NCBI GenBank assembly: GCA_002270565.1 | Contig: NQMI01000070.1 | Location: 25,714 to 44,462 of the forward strand | From: Stenocarpella maydis | Taxonomy: Eukaryota > Ascomycota > Sordariomycetes > Diaporthales > Diaporthaceae | Direction: 5' to 3' | Length of the DNA stretch: 18,749 nucleotides | In this document: in pieces, positions 1 through 9,253 of the stretch | Layout: each line of letters starts with the position of its first letter | Position numbering within the stretch: position 1 is the stretch's first letter | Translations under genes and position numbers: made by a program | The notes under the pieces: generated by a model | The model's database searches: none | Told to the model about the DNA's origin: nothing | Seen by the model: the letters and a program-made list of their open reading frames with translations, nothing else

Positions 1-1560
1 TTTATAATAACTAAAACTCTTAACCAGTAATAAATCAGATATATAAAATTCTTATTATAATTTAATATTAAGATCATTTATATAAAGGGAATTAAGAATG
101 CTAGAGTAGACGTGCTTAGTAAAAGACCTAATTATTAAAATAGGGAATTATCTATAGAATAAAGAGTCTTTAAACCTTAAAAAGATAGAAGCCTTATTCT
201 TAACTAAGAACTTAATATTATAATTAGAATTAACTACATAACTTAGAAAACCCCTATTAATTTAAAAGAATAAAATAAGTTAATTAAGGAAATATATAAA
301 GCACTAGTATATAGCTATTAAGGAATTAAAGTAATAATTAAAAGAATTTAACAAAACTACTAAATCCCTAACCTTAAGAAGAGGGTTAAAGATATTATTA
401 GCTAATACAACTTATATAATAAAAACAAGGCCTCTTAATATAAACCATATAGATTATTAAAGCCCCTGCTAGTACCTATGATTATATGATTATCTATTAG
501 TCTAGACTTTATAACCAAGCTACTACTCTTGTGAGAACCCTTAACTGGAGTATTATATAATAGTATTCTAGTAGTAGTTTGCAGATTAAGTAAGTATGCA
601 TACCTTATACTATATAAGGAAGCTAGCATAGCAGAAGAACTTATATATATATTCCTCTAAATTATTATAAGCAACTATAGAATGCTATATAAGATCATCA
701 TAAATAAGGATAAGCTCTTTGTATTAAACTTTTAGAAATCATTATTAAACTAGCTTGAAGTAAAATATAAACTATTAATAGCATACCTATAAAAAGATAA
801 ATAGATAAAATGAATTAACTAGATAGTAGAATAATACCTCTAATACTATATTAACTAACTATAGGATAATTGGGTTGAGCTGCTACTACTAGCATAATTC
901 GCCTATAATAGCGCAACTACTAGTATAACTAAATAGTTACCTTTCTTTACACTCTATGGATATAAGCTATAAGCATACTATAAATTACTACTAGATATAA
1001 TACCAGCAGAATTAGTAGAATAAAAAGCAATATAAATTAAATAAATCTAGAAAGATATTTAAAAAGAACCTTTCTTTATATAAAAATAATTAATAAAATA
1101 TATAAATTAGAAAAGAATTAAGTGATTAATTTTTAATGAGGGACATAAAGTCTACTTTCTTCAATGGAATATTAAAACTAAACAACCTAATAATAAGCTT
1201 AACTATAAGAAAATCAGCCCCGTTAAAATTTTATAAAAACAATTAGAGAATAATTATAACCTATCTTTACTTAAAGGAATAAAATAATATAATAACTTCT
1301 ATATTTTACTTCTAAAAATAGTATCTAGAAATATAAAACTTAAAATACAGATTAAAACTATTAATAAGTACAATAAGGAATATAAGGTAAAATAAATAAT
1401 AGATTTAAGGTAATAGGGGAATATAATAAAATACCTTATTAAATGAAAAGGCTATGATATAAGTAAAAATATATAGAAAATAAAGGAAAACTTAATATAT
1501 TATAAATATAAGCTTTGAAAATATAGTATAAAAATCACTATAACTAATATCCTAAAGCTA
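1..1560 (+). mobile_element. RIP-degraded Ty3/gypsy chromovirus pol, 3' half (RNase H end, integrase, chromodomain)
   Basis: One frame can be followed from position 94 to 966 with only RIP-type damage. It opens with the RNase H end (VDVLSKRPNY, for the usual ADALSRRPDY). From 424 follow the integrase zinc-domain tail (NKAS.YKPYRLLKPL), the core (SISLDFITKL, SKYAYLILYKEAS) and the C-terminal core motif (DNWVELLLLA.FAYNSATTS, then LYGYK). From 1138 comes EGHKVYFL..NIKTKQP, the post-core region, and at about 1378-1524 a chromodomain (EYKV.., YLIK.KGYD, then a KENL block). The integrase DDE triad is broken: the first Asp is kept, the second reads Asn (INKDKLF for SDRDKLF) and the Glu of QTE reads Lys. 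Many Gln and Trp codons are stops. The 5' part (gag, protease, reverse transcriptase) lies left of the window. The element is dead; family assignment is firm, lineage within chromoviruses is not. Confidence 0.88.
1378..1524 (+). pseudogene. Chromodomain remnant at the end of the gypsy polyprotein
   Basis: In the frame of the post-integrase region the sequence reads EYKVK..IDLR, then NIIKYLIK.KGYDISKN and KIKENLIYYKYKL. This matches the chromodomain pattern EYEVE.ILD..YLVKWKGY..SENTWEP..NL. The Trp of KWKGY is now TGA and the Trp of NTWEP is TAG, both G-to-A changes. In chromoviruses this domain reads histone marks and steers integration into heterochromatin; here it cannot function. Confidence 0.8.
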
Positions 1561-2130
1561 GGACGCAAGCTAAACCTAAAACTAAGTACAACTAATTAAG
1601 TATTATAATAAAACTAATATTATAATACAACTTAAATATAATAAACCATAATAAAATAAGATAATAACTAATTAGGATATTACTTAAGTGGATTAGGAGG
1701 TAACCTATATGCCCCAACCCTAAGGTTACTAGTTTAGCTACCTCTAACTTCCTTAATAACAAATTAAGCTAGTCCAGGACCTTGCAATTACTAGTAAAAT
1801 ATACTCTAAGGACTACAGTTATTAGCCACTCTTTTTATATTAGGACTTAAATACTAGTAAATACCTAAGAAACACTTAAGGGAATACTAATACTAGTACT
1901 ATACTATTATAGTAACTACTAATTATAACAAAATAAAATAAGCAAGAAACATAATATAACTAATAAACCTGGAAAATAAATATAATTATAACTAGTTAAA
2001 ACCATATATAAAAAATCAATTCCTAATTAACAAATTAATAACCAGATGGGCCACCTATAGGCGCACCCCTATTATTATTAGTACCTATAAATTCAGACTA
2101 ATTAATACCTTTATTTATTAGAGAACTTTA
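1561..2130. repeat. AT-rich RIP-affected spacer downstream of the gypsy pol
   Basis: No reading frame that I recognise. A 3' LTR of the gypsy element would be expected here, but I cannot mark its ends without the 5' copy. Around 1696-1743 there is a nested inverted repeat: GAGGTAACC on the left is answered by GGTTAC and then TACCTC on the right, with a less AT-rich loop. The stretch ends near the coiled-coil remnant on the other strand. Confidence 0.5.
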
Positions 2131-2511
2131 GTTGAAAATGCTAATATTACCCTTAGAATGTAATAAAACCTCCTATAGCACTATCTCCCCAGCCTCCTTT
2201 ATAGAACTCCAATAAGTAACTTTAACAGATTGCTTAGCAATCTACACACACTTAGCCTCAGCCTCCTCCTTCTCTAAATAATCTAGTTCATTAATTATCT
2301 TAATACTATAGTATACTATATGCGCTATCTTCTCATCCTGTAAATAATGCTGCTTGTATAGATAGCTAACCTTTGCATATACTAATATAGCCTTCTCCTG
2401 AGCTATATCTAACTCATTCTTAATCTAGAAATACATCTTAATAATCTTTTATATTTAGGCAAGCATAAGCCTATGTGTATTACAATACCCTTATTTCCTA
2501 TAAATGCACTT
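2131..2511 (-). pseudogene. Decayed cysteine/coiled-coil (Gag-like) ORF of a transposable element
   Basis: Read on the minus strand from 2511 down to 2131, one frame runs for 127 codons with six stops, all TAG/TAA. It starts with a Cys/His-bearing stretch (KCIYRK.GYCNTHR) and continues as a long charged helix (NELDIAQEKAILVYAKVS, LYKQHYLQDEKIAHIVYY, INELDYLEKEEAEAK), then a weaker tail (SSIKEAGEIVL). The layout of a small Cys cluster followed by a coiled coil is what I associate with the anonymous gag-like proteins of repeated elements in Sordariomycetes. The orientation is opposite to the gypsy pol, so it belongs to a different insertion. Function and family are not certain. Confidence 0.5.
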
Positions 2512-2719
2512 ATAATAATAAGAAGAATTCTTTTAGGGGTAATATAGGGCATCTTATTAATAGTATAAGATAAATAAGTTAGTATAATTAAACTTTAGGA
2601 AAAAATAGTAGTAAATAAGGATTTACTTTATTTAATTTTCTTAAAATAGCAAGATACTTTAGAGACTTAGGAATCCTTAACCCTATTGGATATAACTCTG
2701 ATGAATTTGTGCTATAGAA

Positions 2720-3300
2720 TAGCATTCAGTTCAGCGTGTGTGTGTTTCGGCAGGGTCGCAGTATGGGTGTCTCTTCAGGCGAGGGATGATTGACAATGGT
2801 ATGACAACTTTGTATTGAATTTAGTGTGGGCTTCTGTAAGCACTCCTTATTATGATTTTGATATCCATCTCCGCCGTCCGTCTCACCCCTTGGCATGCTG
2901 CGGTAGGCTCTTGTGCAAATTTGTATTGACGGAAATATCGCCCTTCCAACATTACCTTTTTCAATAACATCAGCCACCACTAGCTAGTAACTGCTCCCTA
3001 ATATTAAGGAGTACATACAAACTTCAGAAATCAAGCTATCTAATGCACTAAGTTATATACTTTTTGGGTAAGAAATAAGGGTAATGCAGAGGTCTGAATT
3101 AAGGTGCAAATGCAGGCCAAAATAATCGACTTACGGCCACTAAACTCATCTTGCGTCACGCATGCACTGGGCGTACTTAGCGAAAATCGCCTGACTCGCA
3201 AGTCTAGGGTAACTCCTTGCTAGAAAGTCTAGGGTAACTCCTTATAACGAAGTCTAGGGTAACTCCTTGCATGGAGTACTAATGCCCTGCTGAGCGGTTC
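2720..3300. other. Island of near-normal base composition inside the RIP block
   Basis: Composition changes abruptly near 2720 and reverts near 3300. Within it CpG, CpA and TpG are present at ordinary levels, unlike the flanks, so this segment seems to have escaped RIP, either because it was single copy or because it arrived later. The longest open stretch is an 84-codon frame on the minus strand (2726-2980) with no similarity I recognise; I do not call it a gene. Its right part carries the 25-bp tandem repeat. Confidence 0.55.
3200..3274. repeat. Three tandem copies of a 25-bp unit
   Basis: Copies begin at 3200, 3225 and 3250. Each contains the invariant core AAGTCTAGGGTAACTCCTT followed by about six variable bases. 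The period is exactly 25 bp. The core contains CTAGGGT, loosely like the fungal telomere unit TTAGGG, but there is no TTAGGG array. Three copies and a variable end of this length do not make a CRISPR array. Confidence 0.9.
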
Positions 3301-5105
3301 CGTTTAACACCTATAGCTAGATAGTAATTTTTTATTAATTATAACTAGTTAAGAGCTATCTGAGAAATAAGAGTATTGCTTATAAGCACTAATTATATTA
3401 TGATTAATTAGGTTTTCCTTTGGTCCTAAATTTATTAATACTTCTAATTAATATATCTTATTATTTATTCATATTATGATACTAATATAAAACTAACTAT
3501 ATAAGAATACTATACCTATATAGTATATATATACTAGTTCCTTATTAGTATTAGAAAGCTTAGGGCAGTTTATAGCAATATATTCCTTTTAATTATAAGT
3601 ATAATATGCCTAGTTTAAGCACTCTATACTAATATAGTCTTCAGCACTATAGATATAGCAGCAGCATCTTTATAGCTCAAAACATTATTCTAAAAAGTAC
3701 TTATACTGCTAGCAATTAAAGCATACCCCCTGTGTTATTATTATAGCTCTCCTAGCTATTCCCGTAAGTATAGGATTATTATTATATACACTCTTCTCAT
3801 TACTAATAATACTATATTTACCTTACTTTTTAGTCTAGCAATTCTAAATAATATACTTATACCTTTAGTAATATTTATACTTAATATTATAATAACTAAT
3901 AGGGTAGTATAAGTTAGTAGTAGGGGTATTATAGGATCTAAATAAGTCTATCTTTAATATAACTTTTATATATTAGGCCAGTTTAAGAAGGCTATTTAAT
4001 TACTTAAGAGCTATATTTATAAACTAATAATAATATATATATCCTAATAGAATCTTCTAAATATATTAGTAATATATTCTTTATTATTAAAAGTTTAGTT
4101 AGCCTCCATTTTATTTTACTAATATTAGTAAATGAACTCTATTATTAAATTATACTCTCCTTATATAAGGCTTATATACTTTATAGCTTCAATAATAATA
4201 TATATAATAGGATTAATTAACTAATCTTAAAGGAACTTCTTTAGGTAGGTAAAGAGTAAGGTACAGCGATCCTTATTAATTAACTTAAGCTAGATAGTAT
4301 AGCTAATCTAATCCTACTTAAGCTTTATATATAAGTAGTATATAGTATAACTAGTCTTCTTCTAATCTTCCTAAAAGTTAAATAGCTAAAAAGAATATTT
4401 TAGGTTATAAAAAGATATTTAGTTCTATAAATAAGGTACCTCTATAAGTAAGAGTAGGTAGGTTATTTATCTTATATATATAACTTATTAAAGCAGCTAC
4501 CCTATTAAGCTTACTCTCTAGGGAAGCAAAGTAATAGTTAATTAATAAGACTAAGGTAAGAGTACCTAATAATTCATCCTTATTATATATAAGTAGCGCT
4601 AGCCTTATATATTTAGCTTAAAGGTAAAGGTATAATTATTCTTCTTTAATAAGTTAATTAACCTTTATCTCCCTTTACTTAACGGCTTCCCTATTAAGAT
4701 AAGCATCTTTATCTACTACTACCTTAATACTTAGGTATAGTAGTATAGCTGTAGGGATAATAGGGGTAGGTGTATTAGGCTTAAGGGGTTAGGCTAAAGG
4801 TAATTAGGTCTTAGGATTGAGGGTAAATTAGCTCCATAGGTTAAGAGTAAGCACAATGGGTTTATACTACTCAGGAGCAGTAGTATTATATTAGGATAAT
4901 ATTAGTTAAAATATAAGTACTATATTAATATCCTAGATAGTCTGCTTCTTTAAGAGGATTCTAAAGTTTAAATTATAAGGATTATTAAATATATATAGTA
5001 GTAGAGTAGCGGAATAGTAGTATAGAAGTAGTATATTTATAGTAATAGGTATAACTAAACTTGTTCTTCCTTCCCTTTCCTCTTTCTGCTAGTTAAACTT
5101 CTCTC
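3301..5105 (-). mobile_element. RIP-degraded retroelement, gag region, minus strand
   Basis: AT-rich block with coding traces on the minus strand. Around 4620-4440 a stretch free of stops except RIP-type ones reads LLIYNKDELLGTLTLVL, then NYYFASLESKLNRVAALI and YIYKINNLPTLTYRGTLF, with the feel of a Gag capsid region. Further along the same strand (about 4000-3880) comes LNSLLKLA.YIKVILKIDL and NTPTTNLYYPI, and then three zinc knuckles at 3723-3565. The order capsid then knuckles fits a Gag protein of an LTR or Tad-like element. Frame slips between blocks mean the exact ends are not fixed. No reverse transcriptase was found downstream, where the non-RIP island begins, so the element appears truncated. 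Confidence 0.55.
3565..3723 (-). pseudogene. Three consecutive CCHC zinc knuckles, RIP-mutated
   Basis: Read from 3723 downward. Knuckle 1 is CFNC.QYKYFLE.C, exactly C-X2-C-X4-(H to Y)-X4-C. Knuckle 2 is CYIYSAEDYISIEC, with its second Cys and its His both now Tyr. Knuckle 3 is YYTYN.KEYIAINC, with its first two Cys and its His now Tyr. Spacing is perfect in all three and every loss is the expected G-to-A or C-to-T change. Such knuckles bind nucleic acid in retroelement Gag/ORF1 proteins and in CNBP-like cellular proteins; the repeat setting favours Gag. Confidence 0.75.
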
Positions 5106-5109
5106 TTTT

Positions 5110-5450
5110 ATAGCTAGCCTTTAATGCATTTTAGCTTACTTACTGCGCTATTGTTTCTCCTTTAATGCATATGAGAATGGCCTTCAGCCGGCACATTATC
5201 AAGGAAGGCCCCCTCTGTGGAGTCCTGATACTGGGGCTCCTGCCGGAGCAGCACGATATGCCCTGATTGGCACGATAGGTCCTGACAGTTACCACTATAG
5301 GTGAATACGGCTGGTTCCCAGCAGTAGTCACCACAGTAGGTAAATGGCCAGTAGTGATAGTAGTGAGGGGCTGACTAAGCCCCTAGCTTATACCTATTTA
5401 AGCCCACAGCTGGTTACACCTATATACGTACCTACTCTTAGCAACCATTA
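5110..5450. other. Second non-RIP island; possible 5' region of the minus-strand element
   Basis: Near-normal composition between two very AT-rich flanks. It contains a perfect 6-bp hairpin GGGGCT-gacta-AGCCCC at 5367-5383 and, just beside it, TATTTAAGCCC, which resembles a core promoter. A 64-codon frame on the minus strand (5140-5334) reads into the gag-like remnant. One reading is that this is the promoter/leader (LTR or UTR) of the minus-strand element; another is an unrelated single-copy piece. I cannot decide from this window. Confidence 0.35.
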
Positions 5451-5985
5451 AATATCAACCATTAATCACCACTCATATTGCAATACATGACCTACCTAAC
5501 ATTATGCTTATAACTAAAAGATAAAAAGAAATATATAATAAAAGGCCTTAATTAATTAAATAAGCTATTAAAATCTTTTTTAAATAAACCTAAAATACCT
5601 AAAATACCTAAAAAGAATTATAAGTTAAAATAATTTGAAAAATAATATAAAACCTTTGAATAAATTAATTAATTAATAAAGACTTATATTACTTATATAA
5701 GAAAAAAGAAGTAAACTTATAAGTTTTAATGTTTATTATTAATAATTTTAATATAAATACTTAAAATTTAATATAAGAAAATAAGAAAATAAAGTTAGTT
5801 AAATAAAAGGGCTTAATAATTTTTTAAGATTTCTATTAATATAAAAGATTTATTTTAGCTATCTTTAAGGGCTATTATAAATATTACTTTTAAAAGTTAA
5901 CTTTTTTTAAAACCTCTATTAATTTTCTACTAAAAATTAAAACTTTCTTTATTAATCTGAATGAAGTTTGAATTATGATTATATC
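5451..5985. repeat. Extremely AT-rich RIP sequence, no recognisable coding trace
   Basis: Almost entirely A and T with scattered G and C; stops in all frames. The segment 5600-5980 may be the upstream part of the decayed ORF that becomes readable at about 5990, but I could not follow a frame through it. Confidence 0.6.
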
Positions 5986-5989
5986 ATAC

Positions 5990-6777
5990 TATATTAATAT
6001 ATTAAATAATAAAATCAAGGAATCAAGTATAAATATCATTACTAATTTTTAGTAGAATTCAATTAAAAAATAAAAGAAAAAGCTAAAGCCTACACTTATA
6101 TAAGAAGGACGTTAGACTTCTTATAATTCAATACATTATAATAAGTAATATATATATTCTTAAAAGTAAATATTAAAGAAACTAATAAATTTAAACTTTT
6201 TCTTATAGAAAGTAAAAAAGATATTTATTTAATGAATCTTATTAATTAAAAATTGATTCCTTTTAAGTTTCTCTTAATATATAGTAATAAAAATGAAGTA
6301 TATATTATAAATACTTAAAGCTTACTTAATTAAAACCTAATTATAAAGAGGAAAAAATAAATAAATGTTTATAATGATTATTATAGTACTTTATATAGGC
6401 CTTTAAGGTATTTTTTTAATATTAATAGTAGTAATATAAGAGTAACCTTAAAAGAATATAGAAAGTATTTACAATTATTATTTTAGGTAATTTATTAAGA
6501 GATTATTTGTTTTTTTTTGGAAATTAAAGATTTATTTAGTTTTCAGTTTTTATAAAATGAAAAATATTTTATAATATAATCAATAATAAGATCAAATTTA
6601 AGTTAAGAAAACCAGGTTTTTAAAAAATACTTTATAGATGTTAATAATGAGAATTTAAAACTTATAAAATTTAAGTTAAGGAGAGACTTATTAAGATATA
6701 GATATAATAATAAGGGAGAAAAAAAGGAAAGAGTTAGAATTAAAGAAGAAGGGGTTTATAAGATACCTTTAGCCTAA
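5990..6777 (+). pseudogene. Unidentified long decayed ORF in a RIP-affected element
   Basis: A single plus-strand frame runs for about 260 codons to the TAA at 6775-6777, interrupted only by TAA/TAG codons where Gln is plausible. Readable blocks include KAKAYTYIRRTLDFL, KVNIKETNKFKLFLIESKKD, FLLIYSNKNEVYIINT, YRPLRYFFNINSSNIRVTL and NNKGEKKERVRIKEEGVYKI. The composition is Lys/Asn/Ile-rich, partly because RIP pushes codons towards A+T. I do not recognise the family: no reverse transcriptase, integrase, RNase H or helicase motif is visible. It is followed closely by a purine tract, so it may be the last ORF of an LTR element. The upstream end is not defined. Confidence 0.45.
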
Positions 6778-6824
6778 AATAAGTTAATCTAATAGAACCT
6801 TTAACCCTAATAAGACTTTAAAGT

Positions 6825-7080
6825 AAAGGGGGAGTAAGGGGGTGATATTATAGGATATACCCCTAGGTATTTAAGAGGATTTAAATTTCTAGCTATTAGC
6901 TTAAGATTTAAAGATAAGAACTTTAATCTTAAGATATAAAGTTTTTATCTCTTTCTTTTCTTCTTTATTAAATCTAGCCACGCTATAGCTAATATATAGC
7001 ATTACTTATATAAATACTATTATATAATATAAGAAATAAATACTTATTACTAATTAAGATTAATATTCCTATTATTATAT
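6825..7080 (+). repeat. Possible polypurine tract and LTR start
   Basis: Positions 6825-6842 are all purine except one T (AAAGGGGGAGTAAGGGGG), followed directly at 6843 by TGATATTATAGGATATACC. Purine tract then TG is how a 3' LTR begins. The downstream 240 bp are AT-rich with a TATA-like TATATAA near 7010-7030. The 3' end of the LTR (CA, perhaps now TA) and a target duplication could not be identified, and the other LTR is not visible, so this is tentative. Confidence 0.3.
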
Positions 7081-7620
7081 TAGCAAGCTATAAACGCTAT
7101 TTACAGTTTAATTAAGAAACAATGATGTAATACTAAGAATTAATAAAATATTTTTGAAGAAAATAAATAAATGATAAAAGTTTTTAAAACAAATTTAATA
7201 AATAATAAGGATCAGTTATAAAAAGAAGTTTAAGGTTTAACTAATAAATAGGTATAGTTAAATAAAATCTAGTTTTAAAAGAATATTAATGCTTTTAATA
7301 ATTCTTATATTGAAAAAAGACAACTTGACAAATATAATTAATTAATATTTAAGACATAAATATACTTACTTCTATAACTTTATTAATAATAAATCTCTTA
7401 TAATAAACAGTAAATTTTAGCTTATATTAATATTATTCATATTTTAGTTTTATTATTTTAAAGATTTAATAATATTATAGAAATAATATTTTATATTATT
7501 TGAAACTTAAGTCATAATTTTAAAATATATAGAAAACTATTATTTAATTCACTTAACCTTATATTAGTAATAATTATATTGTAAGCTTGGTTTTATATAA
7601 TTATTAATAATACATTTTTA
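7081..7620. repeat. Terminal part of the AT-rich RIP block
   Basis: Very AT-rich with stops in all frames and no coding trace recognised. The block ends sharply near 7620-7680, where G+C returns to a normal level within a few tens of bases. Confidence 0.6.
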
Positions 7621-7680
7621 AGAATAGCAGGAGGATGGCTTTAAATATAATGTGCTGAATGATAAATTCTATAAGTTCAT

Positions 7681-8112
7681 TCATTTACTATGAGGAGAAT
7701 AAGCAACCATAGCGTAGTGAGAAGCCCGTTGTGAATCCAAACCGCGGAGTATAAGGCTGTTCATACTTATGTTTCACGTTCAATAGAGCCCTGTTCAAAT
7801 TGCTTAAAGGTGGTTCCCCGGCTTCGAAATGAGATGCTGCCATTTCGCTCATGATGCTCTGACTTATCAATACTGATCGCTCTTCTCGCGGGACTGGTGC
7901 TCTTGACGAAAGCAAAATCCATCGAGATTTGATAGCCATCCCCGAGGCCCTTTTTGGCCCAGAACCGCTCATTCGCAAACACACGAGAGGTCATCCAGTT
8001 CGTGGATCGCCGTGGAAAAGTCCGATGAACAAGGTGACGAGGTTGCAGGCCCTTGTGTGCAGGCGTGGACTGAGTTCCTGGTGCTGCTCCTATTGCTCAA
8101 TATAGTAGATAA
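7681..8112. other. Intergenic region and 3' flank of the GH45 gene
   Basis: Normal composition. Overlapping minus-strand frames of 98 and 75 codons (7688-7994) occur but show no domain, signal peptide or splice support that I can recognise, so I do not call a gene. Part of this is expected to be the 3' untranslated region of the endoglucanase that ends at 8113. Confidence 0.5.
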
Positions 8113-9253
8113 CTAGGCAGCCGGCGCGGTACCTGGAACACACTGCCAATAATCTACAGAGAAAGTCAGCATGAATTACCAGCTATTTGGATGTACGAGG
8201 CTGGACGCACAATCCGTGACATAGTTACAATAGTATCCAGATGGGCACTGCATCGGTCAGCGTAGTTCTCTGGTCCGGCGCCTTTAGGCACGAGGACATC
8301 TTCCGCGTCTCGCACAACGGAATGTTGCAAGAGCTATTTCATTTGGTCTGTACTGCGAGGAGGGAGAGACCATGTAGTCAAGAGAACTTACCAGCATGGC
8401 CACATCCCAGGTCAAGCTGTCACACTGCCCATACGCCGCCGCGGTCGCCGTAGGACTGGGAGCAGTCCACGTCGCAGGCGACGGCATGACATACTTCGGA
8501 AAGCTGGCGTCGTCCCCCCGGACGCACCCGCTGACCGCCGTGAGCTCAGCCGGGCACGACACCTGCGTAAACGTGTGCGCCGGGTTGTCCGCGTTCCGGA
8601 ACCAGTCGAACCTCCACTCGCACCCGGGCCGCAGCTTCGCCGGCAGGGCCGCGCACTGGGACCTGTTGGAGACGCCGCCGTACTGCGCGCCCCACGAGCT
8701 GCCAAACTCGGATGTGCACCCGTCGAATATGCCCGTGCCGCCGCCGGGGATCTGCAGGTCAAACTGGTTGCCCCCGAGGTCGCCGCCCGTGTTGACGGAC
8801 TGGACGACCATCACCTTGCCCTTGGCCTTCCCCGAGCTGAAGGTCAGGGCGTAGCACGCGCAGCACCAGCTGGCCTCTGTGCCGCCGCTGATCTGAGTTG
8901 CCGCGAAGCCGTAGGAGACGAGGCTGTTGGCTGCCCAGGGGGCTTGGTTGGTACATGTGTATGCGGCCCCGCCGCTCTGGCAGCCCGAGACTGCGTTGTA
9001 GTTGGAGAGCGGCTGGTCATTGATGTCGCAGGTATATGGAGGGTGGGAGACATCAGCCTTGCCGGGCCAAGCACAAGAGGGCTTGCAACAATCCCAGTAT
9101 CTGCCAAGTACCAGTAATTATTAGAAGACAGAACATCAAGTTGCCATGGCAATGGTGTATTTGTCACCTTGTGGATGTCCCTGTTCCAGAGGCTGCGTGA
9201 CAAACCCCAGCCAGAATGGAGGCCAAACCCAGGGTGTAGATGAGACGACACAT
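8113..9253 (-). CDS. Secreted GH45 endoglucanase with C-terminal CBM1
   Basis: Endo-1,4-beta-glucanase that cuts internal bonds of cellulose outside the cell. Exons: 9253-9168, 9100-8392, 8247-8211, 8153-8113, giving 290 aa. Residues 1-20 are a signal peptide (hydrophobic core LGLASILAGV, cleavage after CHA). The GH45 domain spans about 27-231 and opens with the family signature STRYWDCCKPSC, created by splicing intron 1 through the Arg codon. By spacing with the Humicola enzyme, Asp32 is the catalytic base and Asp143 (GNQFD) the acid, 111 residues apart as in that enzyme; Asp136 matches its third conserved Asp. A short Pro/Thr/Ala linker leads to a CBM1 (252-283): YGQC, then CPSGYYC and DYYWQC, with Cys spacings 10, 5 and 9 as in the family. 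Introns are 67, 144 and 57 bp; introns 1 and 3 have clear branch sites. The family and catalytic domain are certain; the last two exons are inferred from the exact CBM1 fit. Confidence 0.92.

Noticed and set aside
2726..2980. 84-codon minus-strand gene in the first non-RIP island
   Set aside because: Composition and motifs do not look protein-like; kept only as a note in the island entry.
3200..3274. CRISPR-like repeat
   Set aside because: Spacers would be only about six bases, there are three units, and the genome is fungal; it is a short minisatellite.
7688..7994. Small minus-strand genes of 98 and 75 codons
   Set aside because: Two overlapping frames in the same stretch, no recognisable motif or signal peptide, and located where the GH45 3' untranslated region is expected.
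8284..8391. Read-through C-terminus of the GH45 enzyme to the stop at 8284
   Set aside because: It breaks the CBM1 after its first Cys and crosses a strong GTAAGT donor; splicing restores all four Cys with exact spacing.
8575..9117. 180-codon plus-strand frame opposite the GH45 gene
   Set aside because: Alanine/valine/arginine-rich mirror of a GC-rich coding region; no motif; the minus strand is clearly coding.
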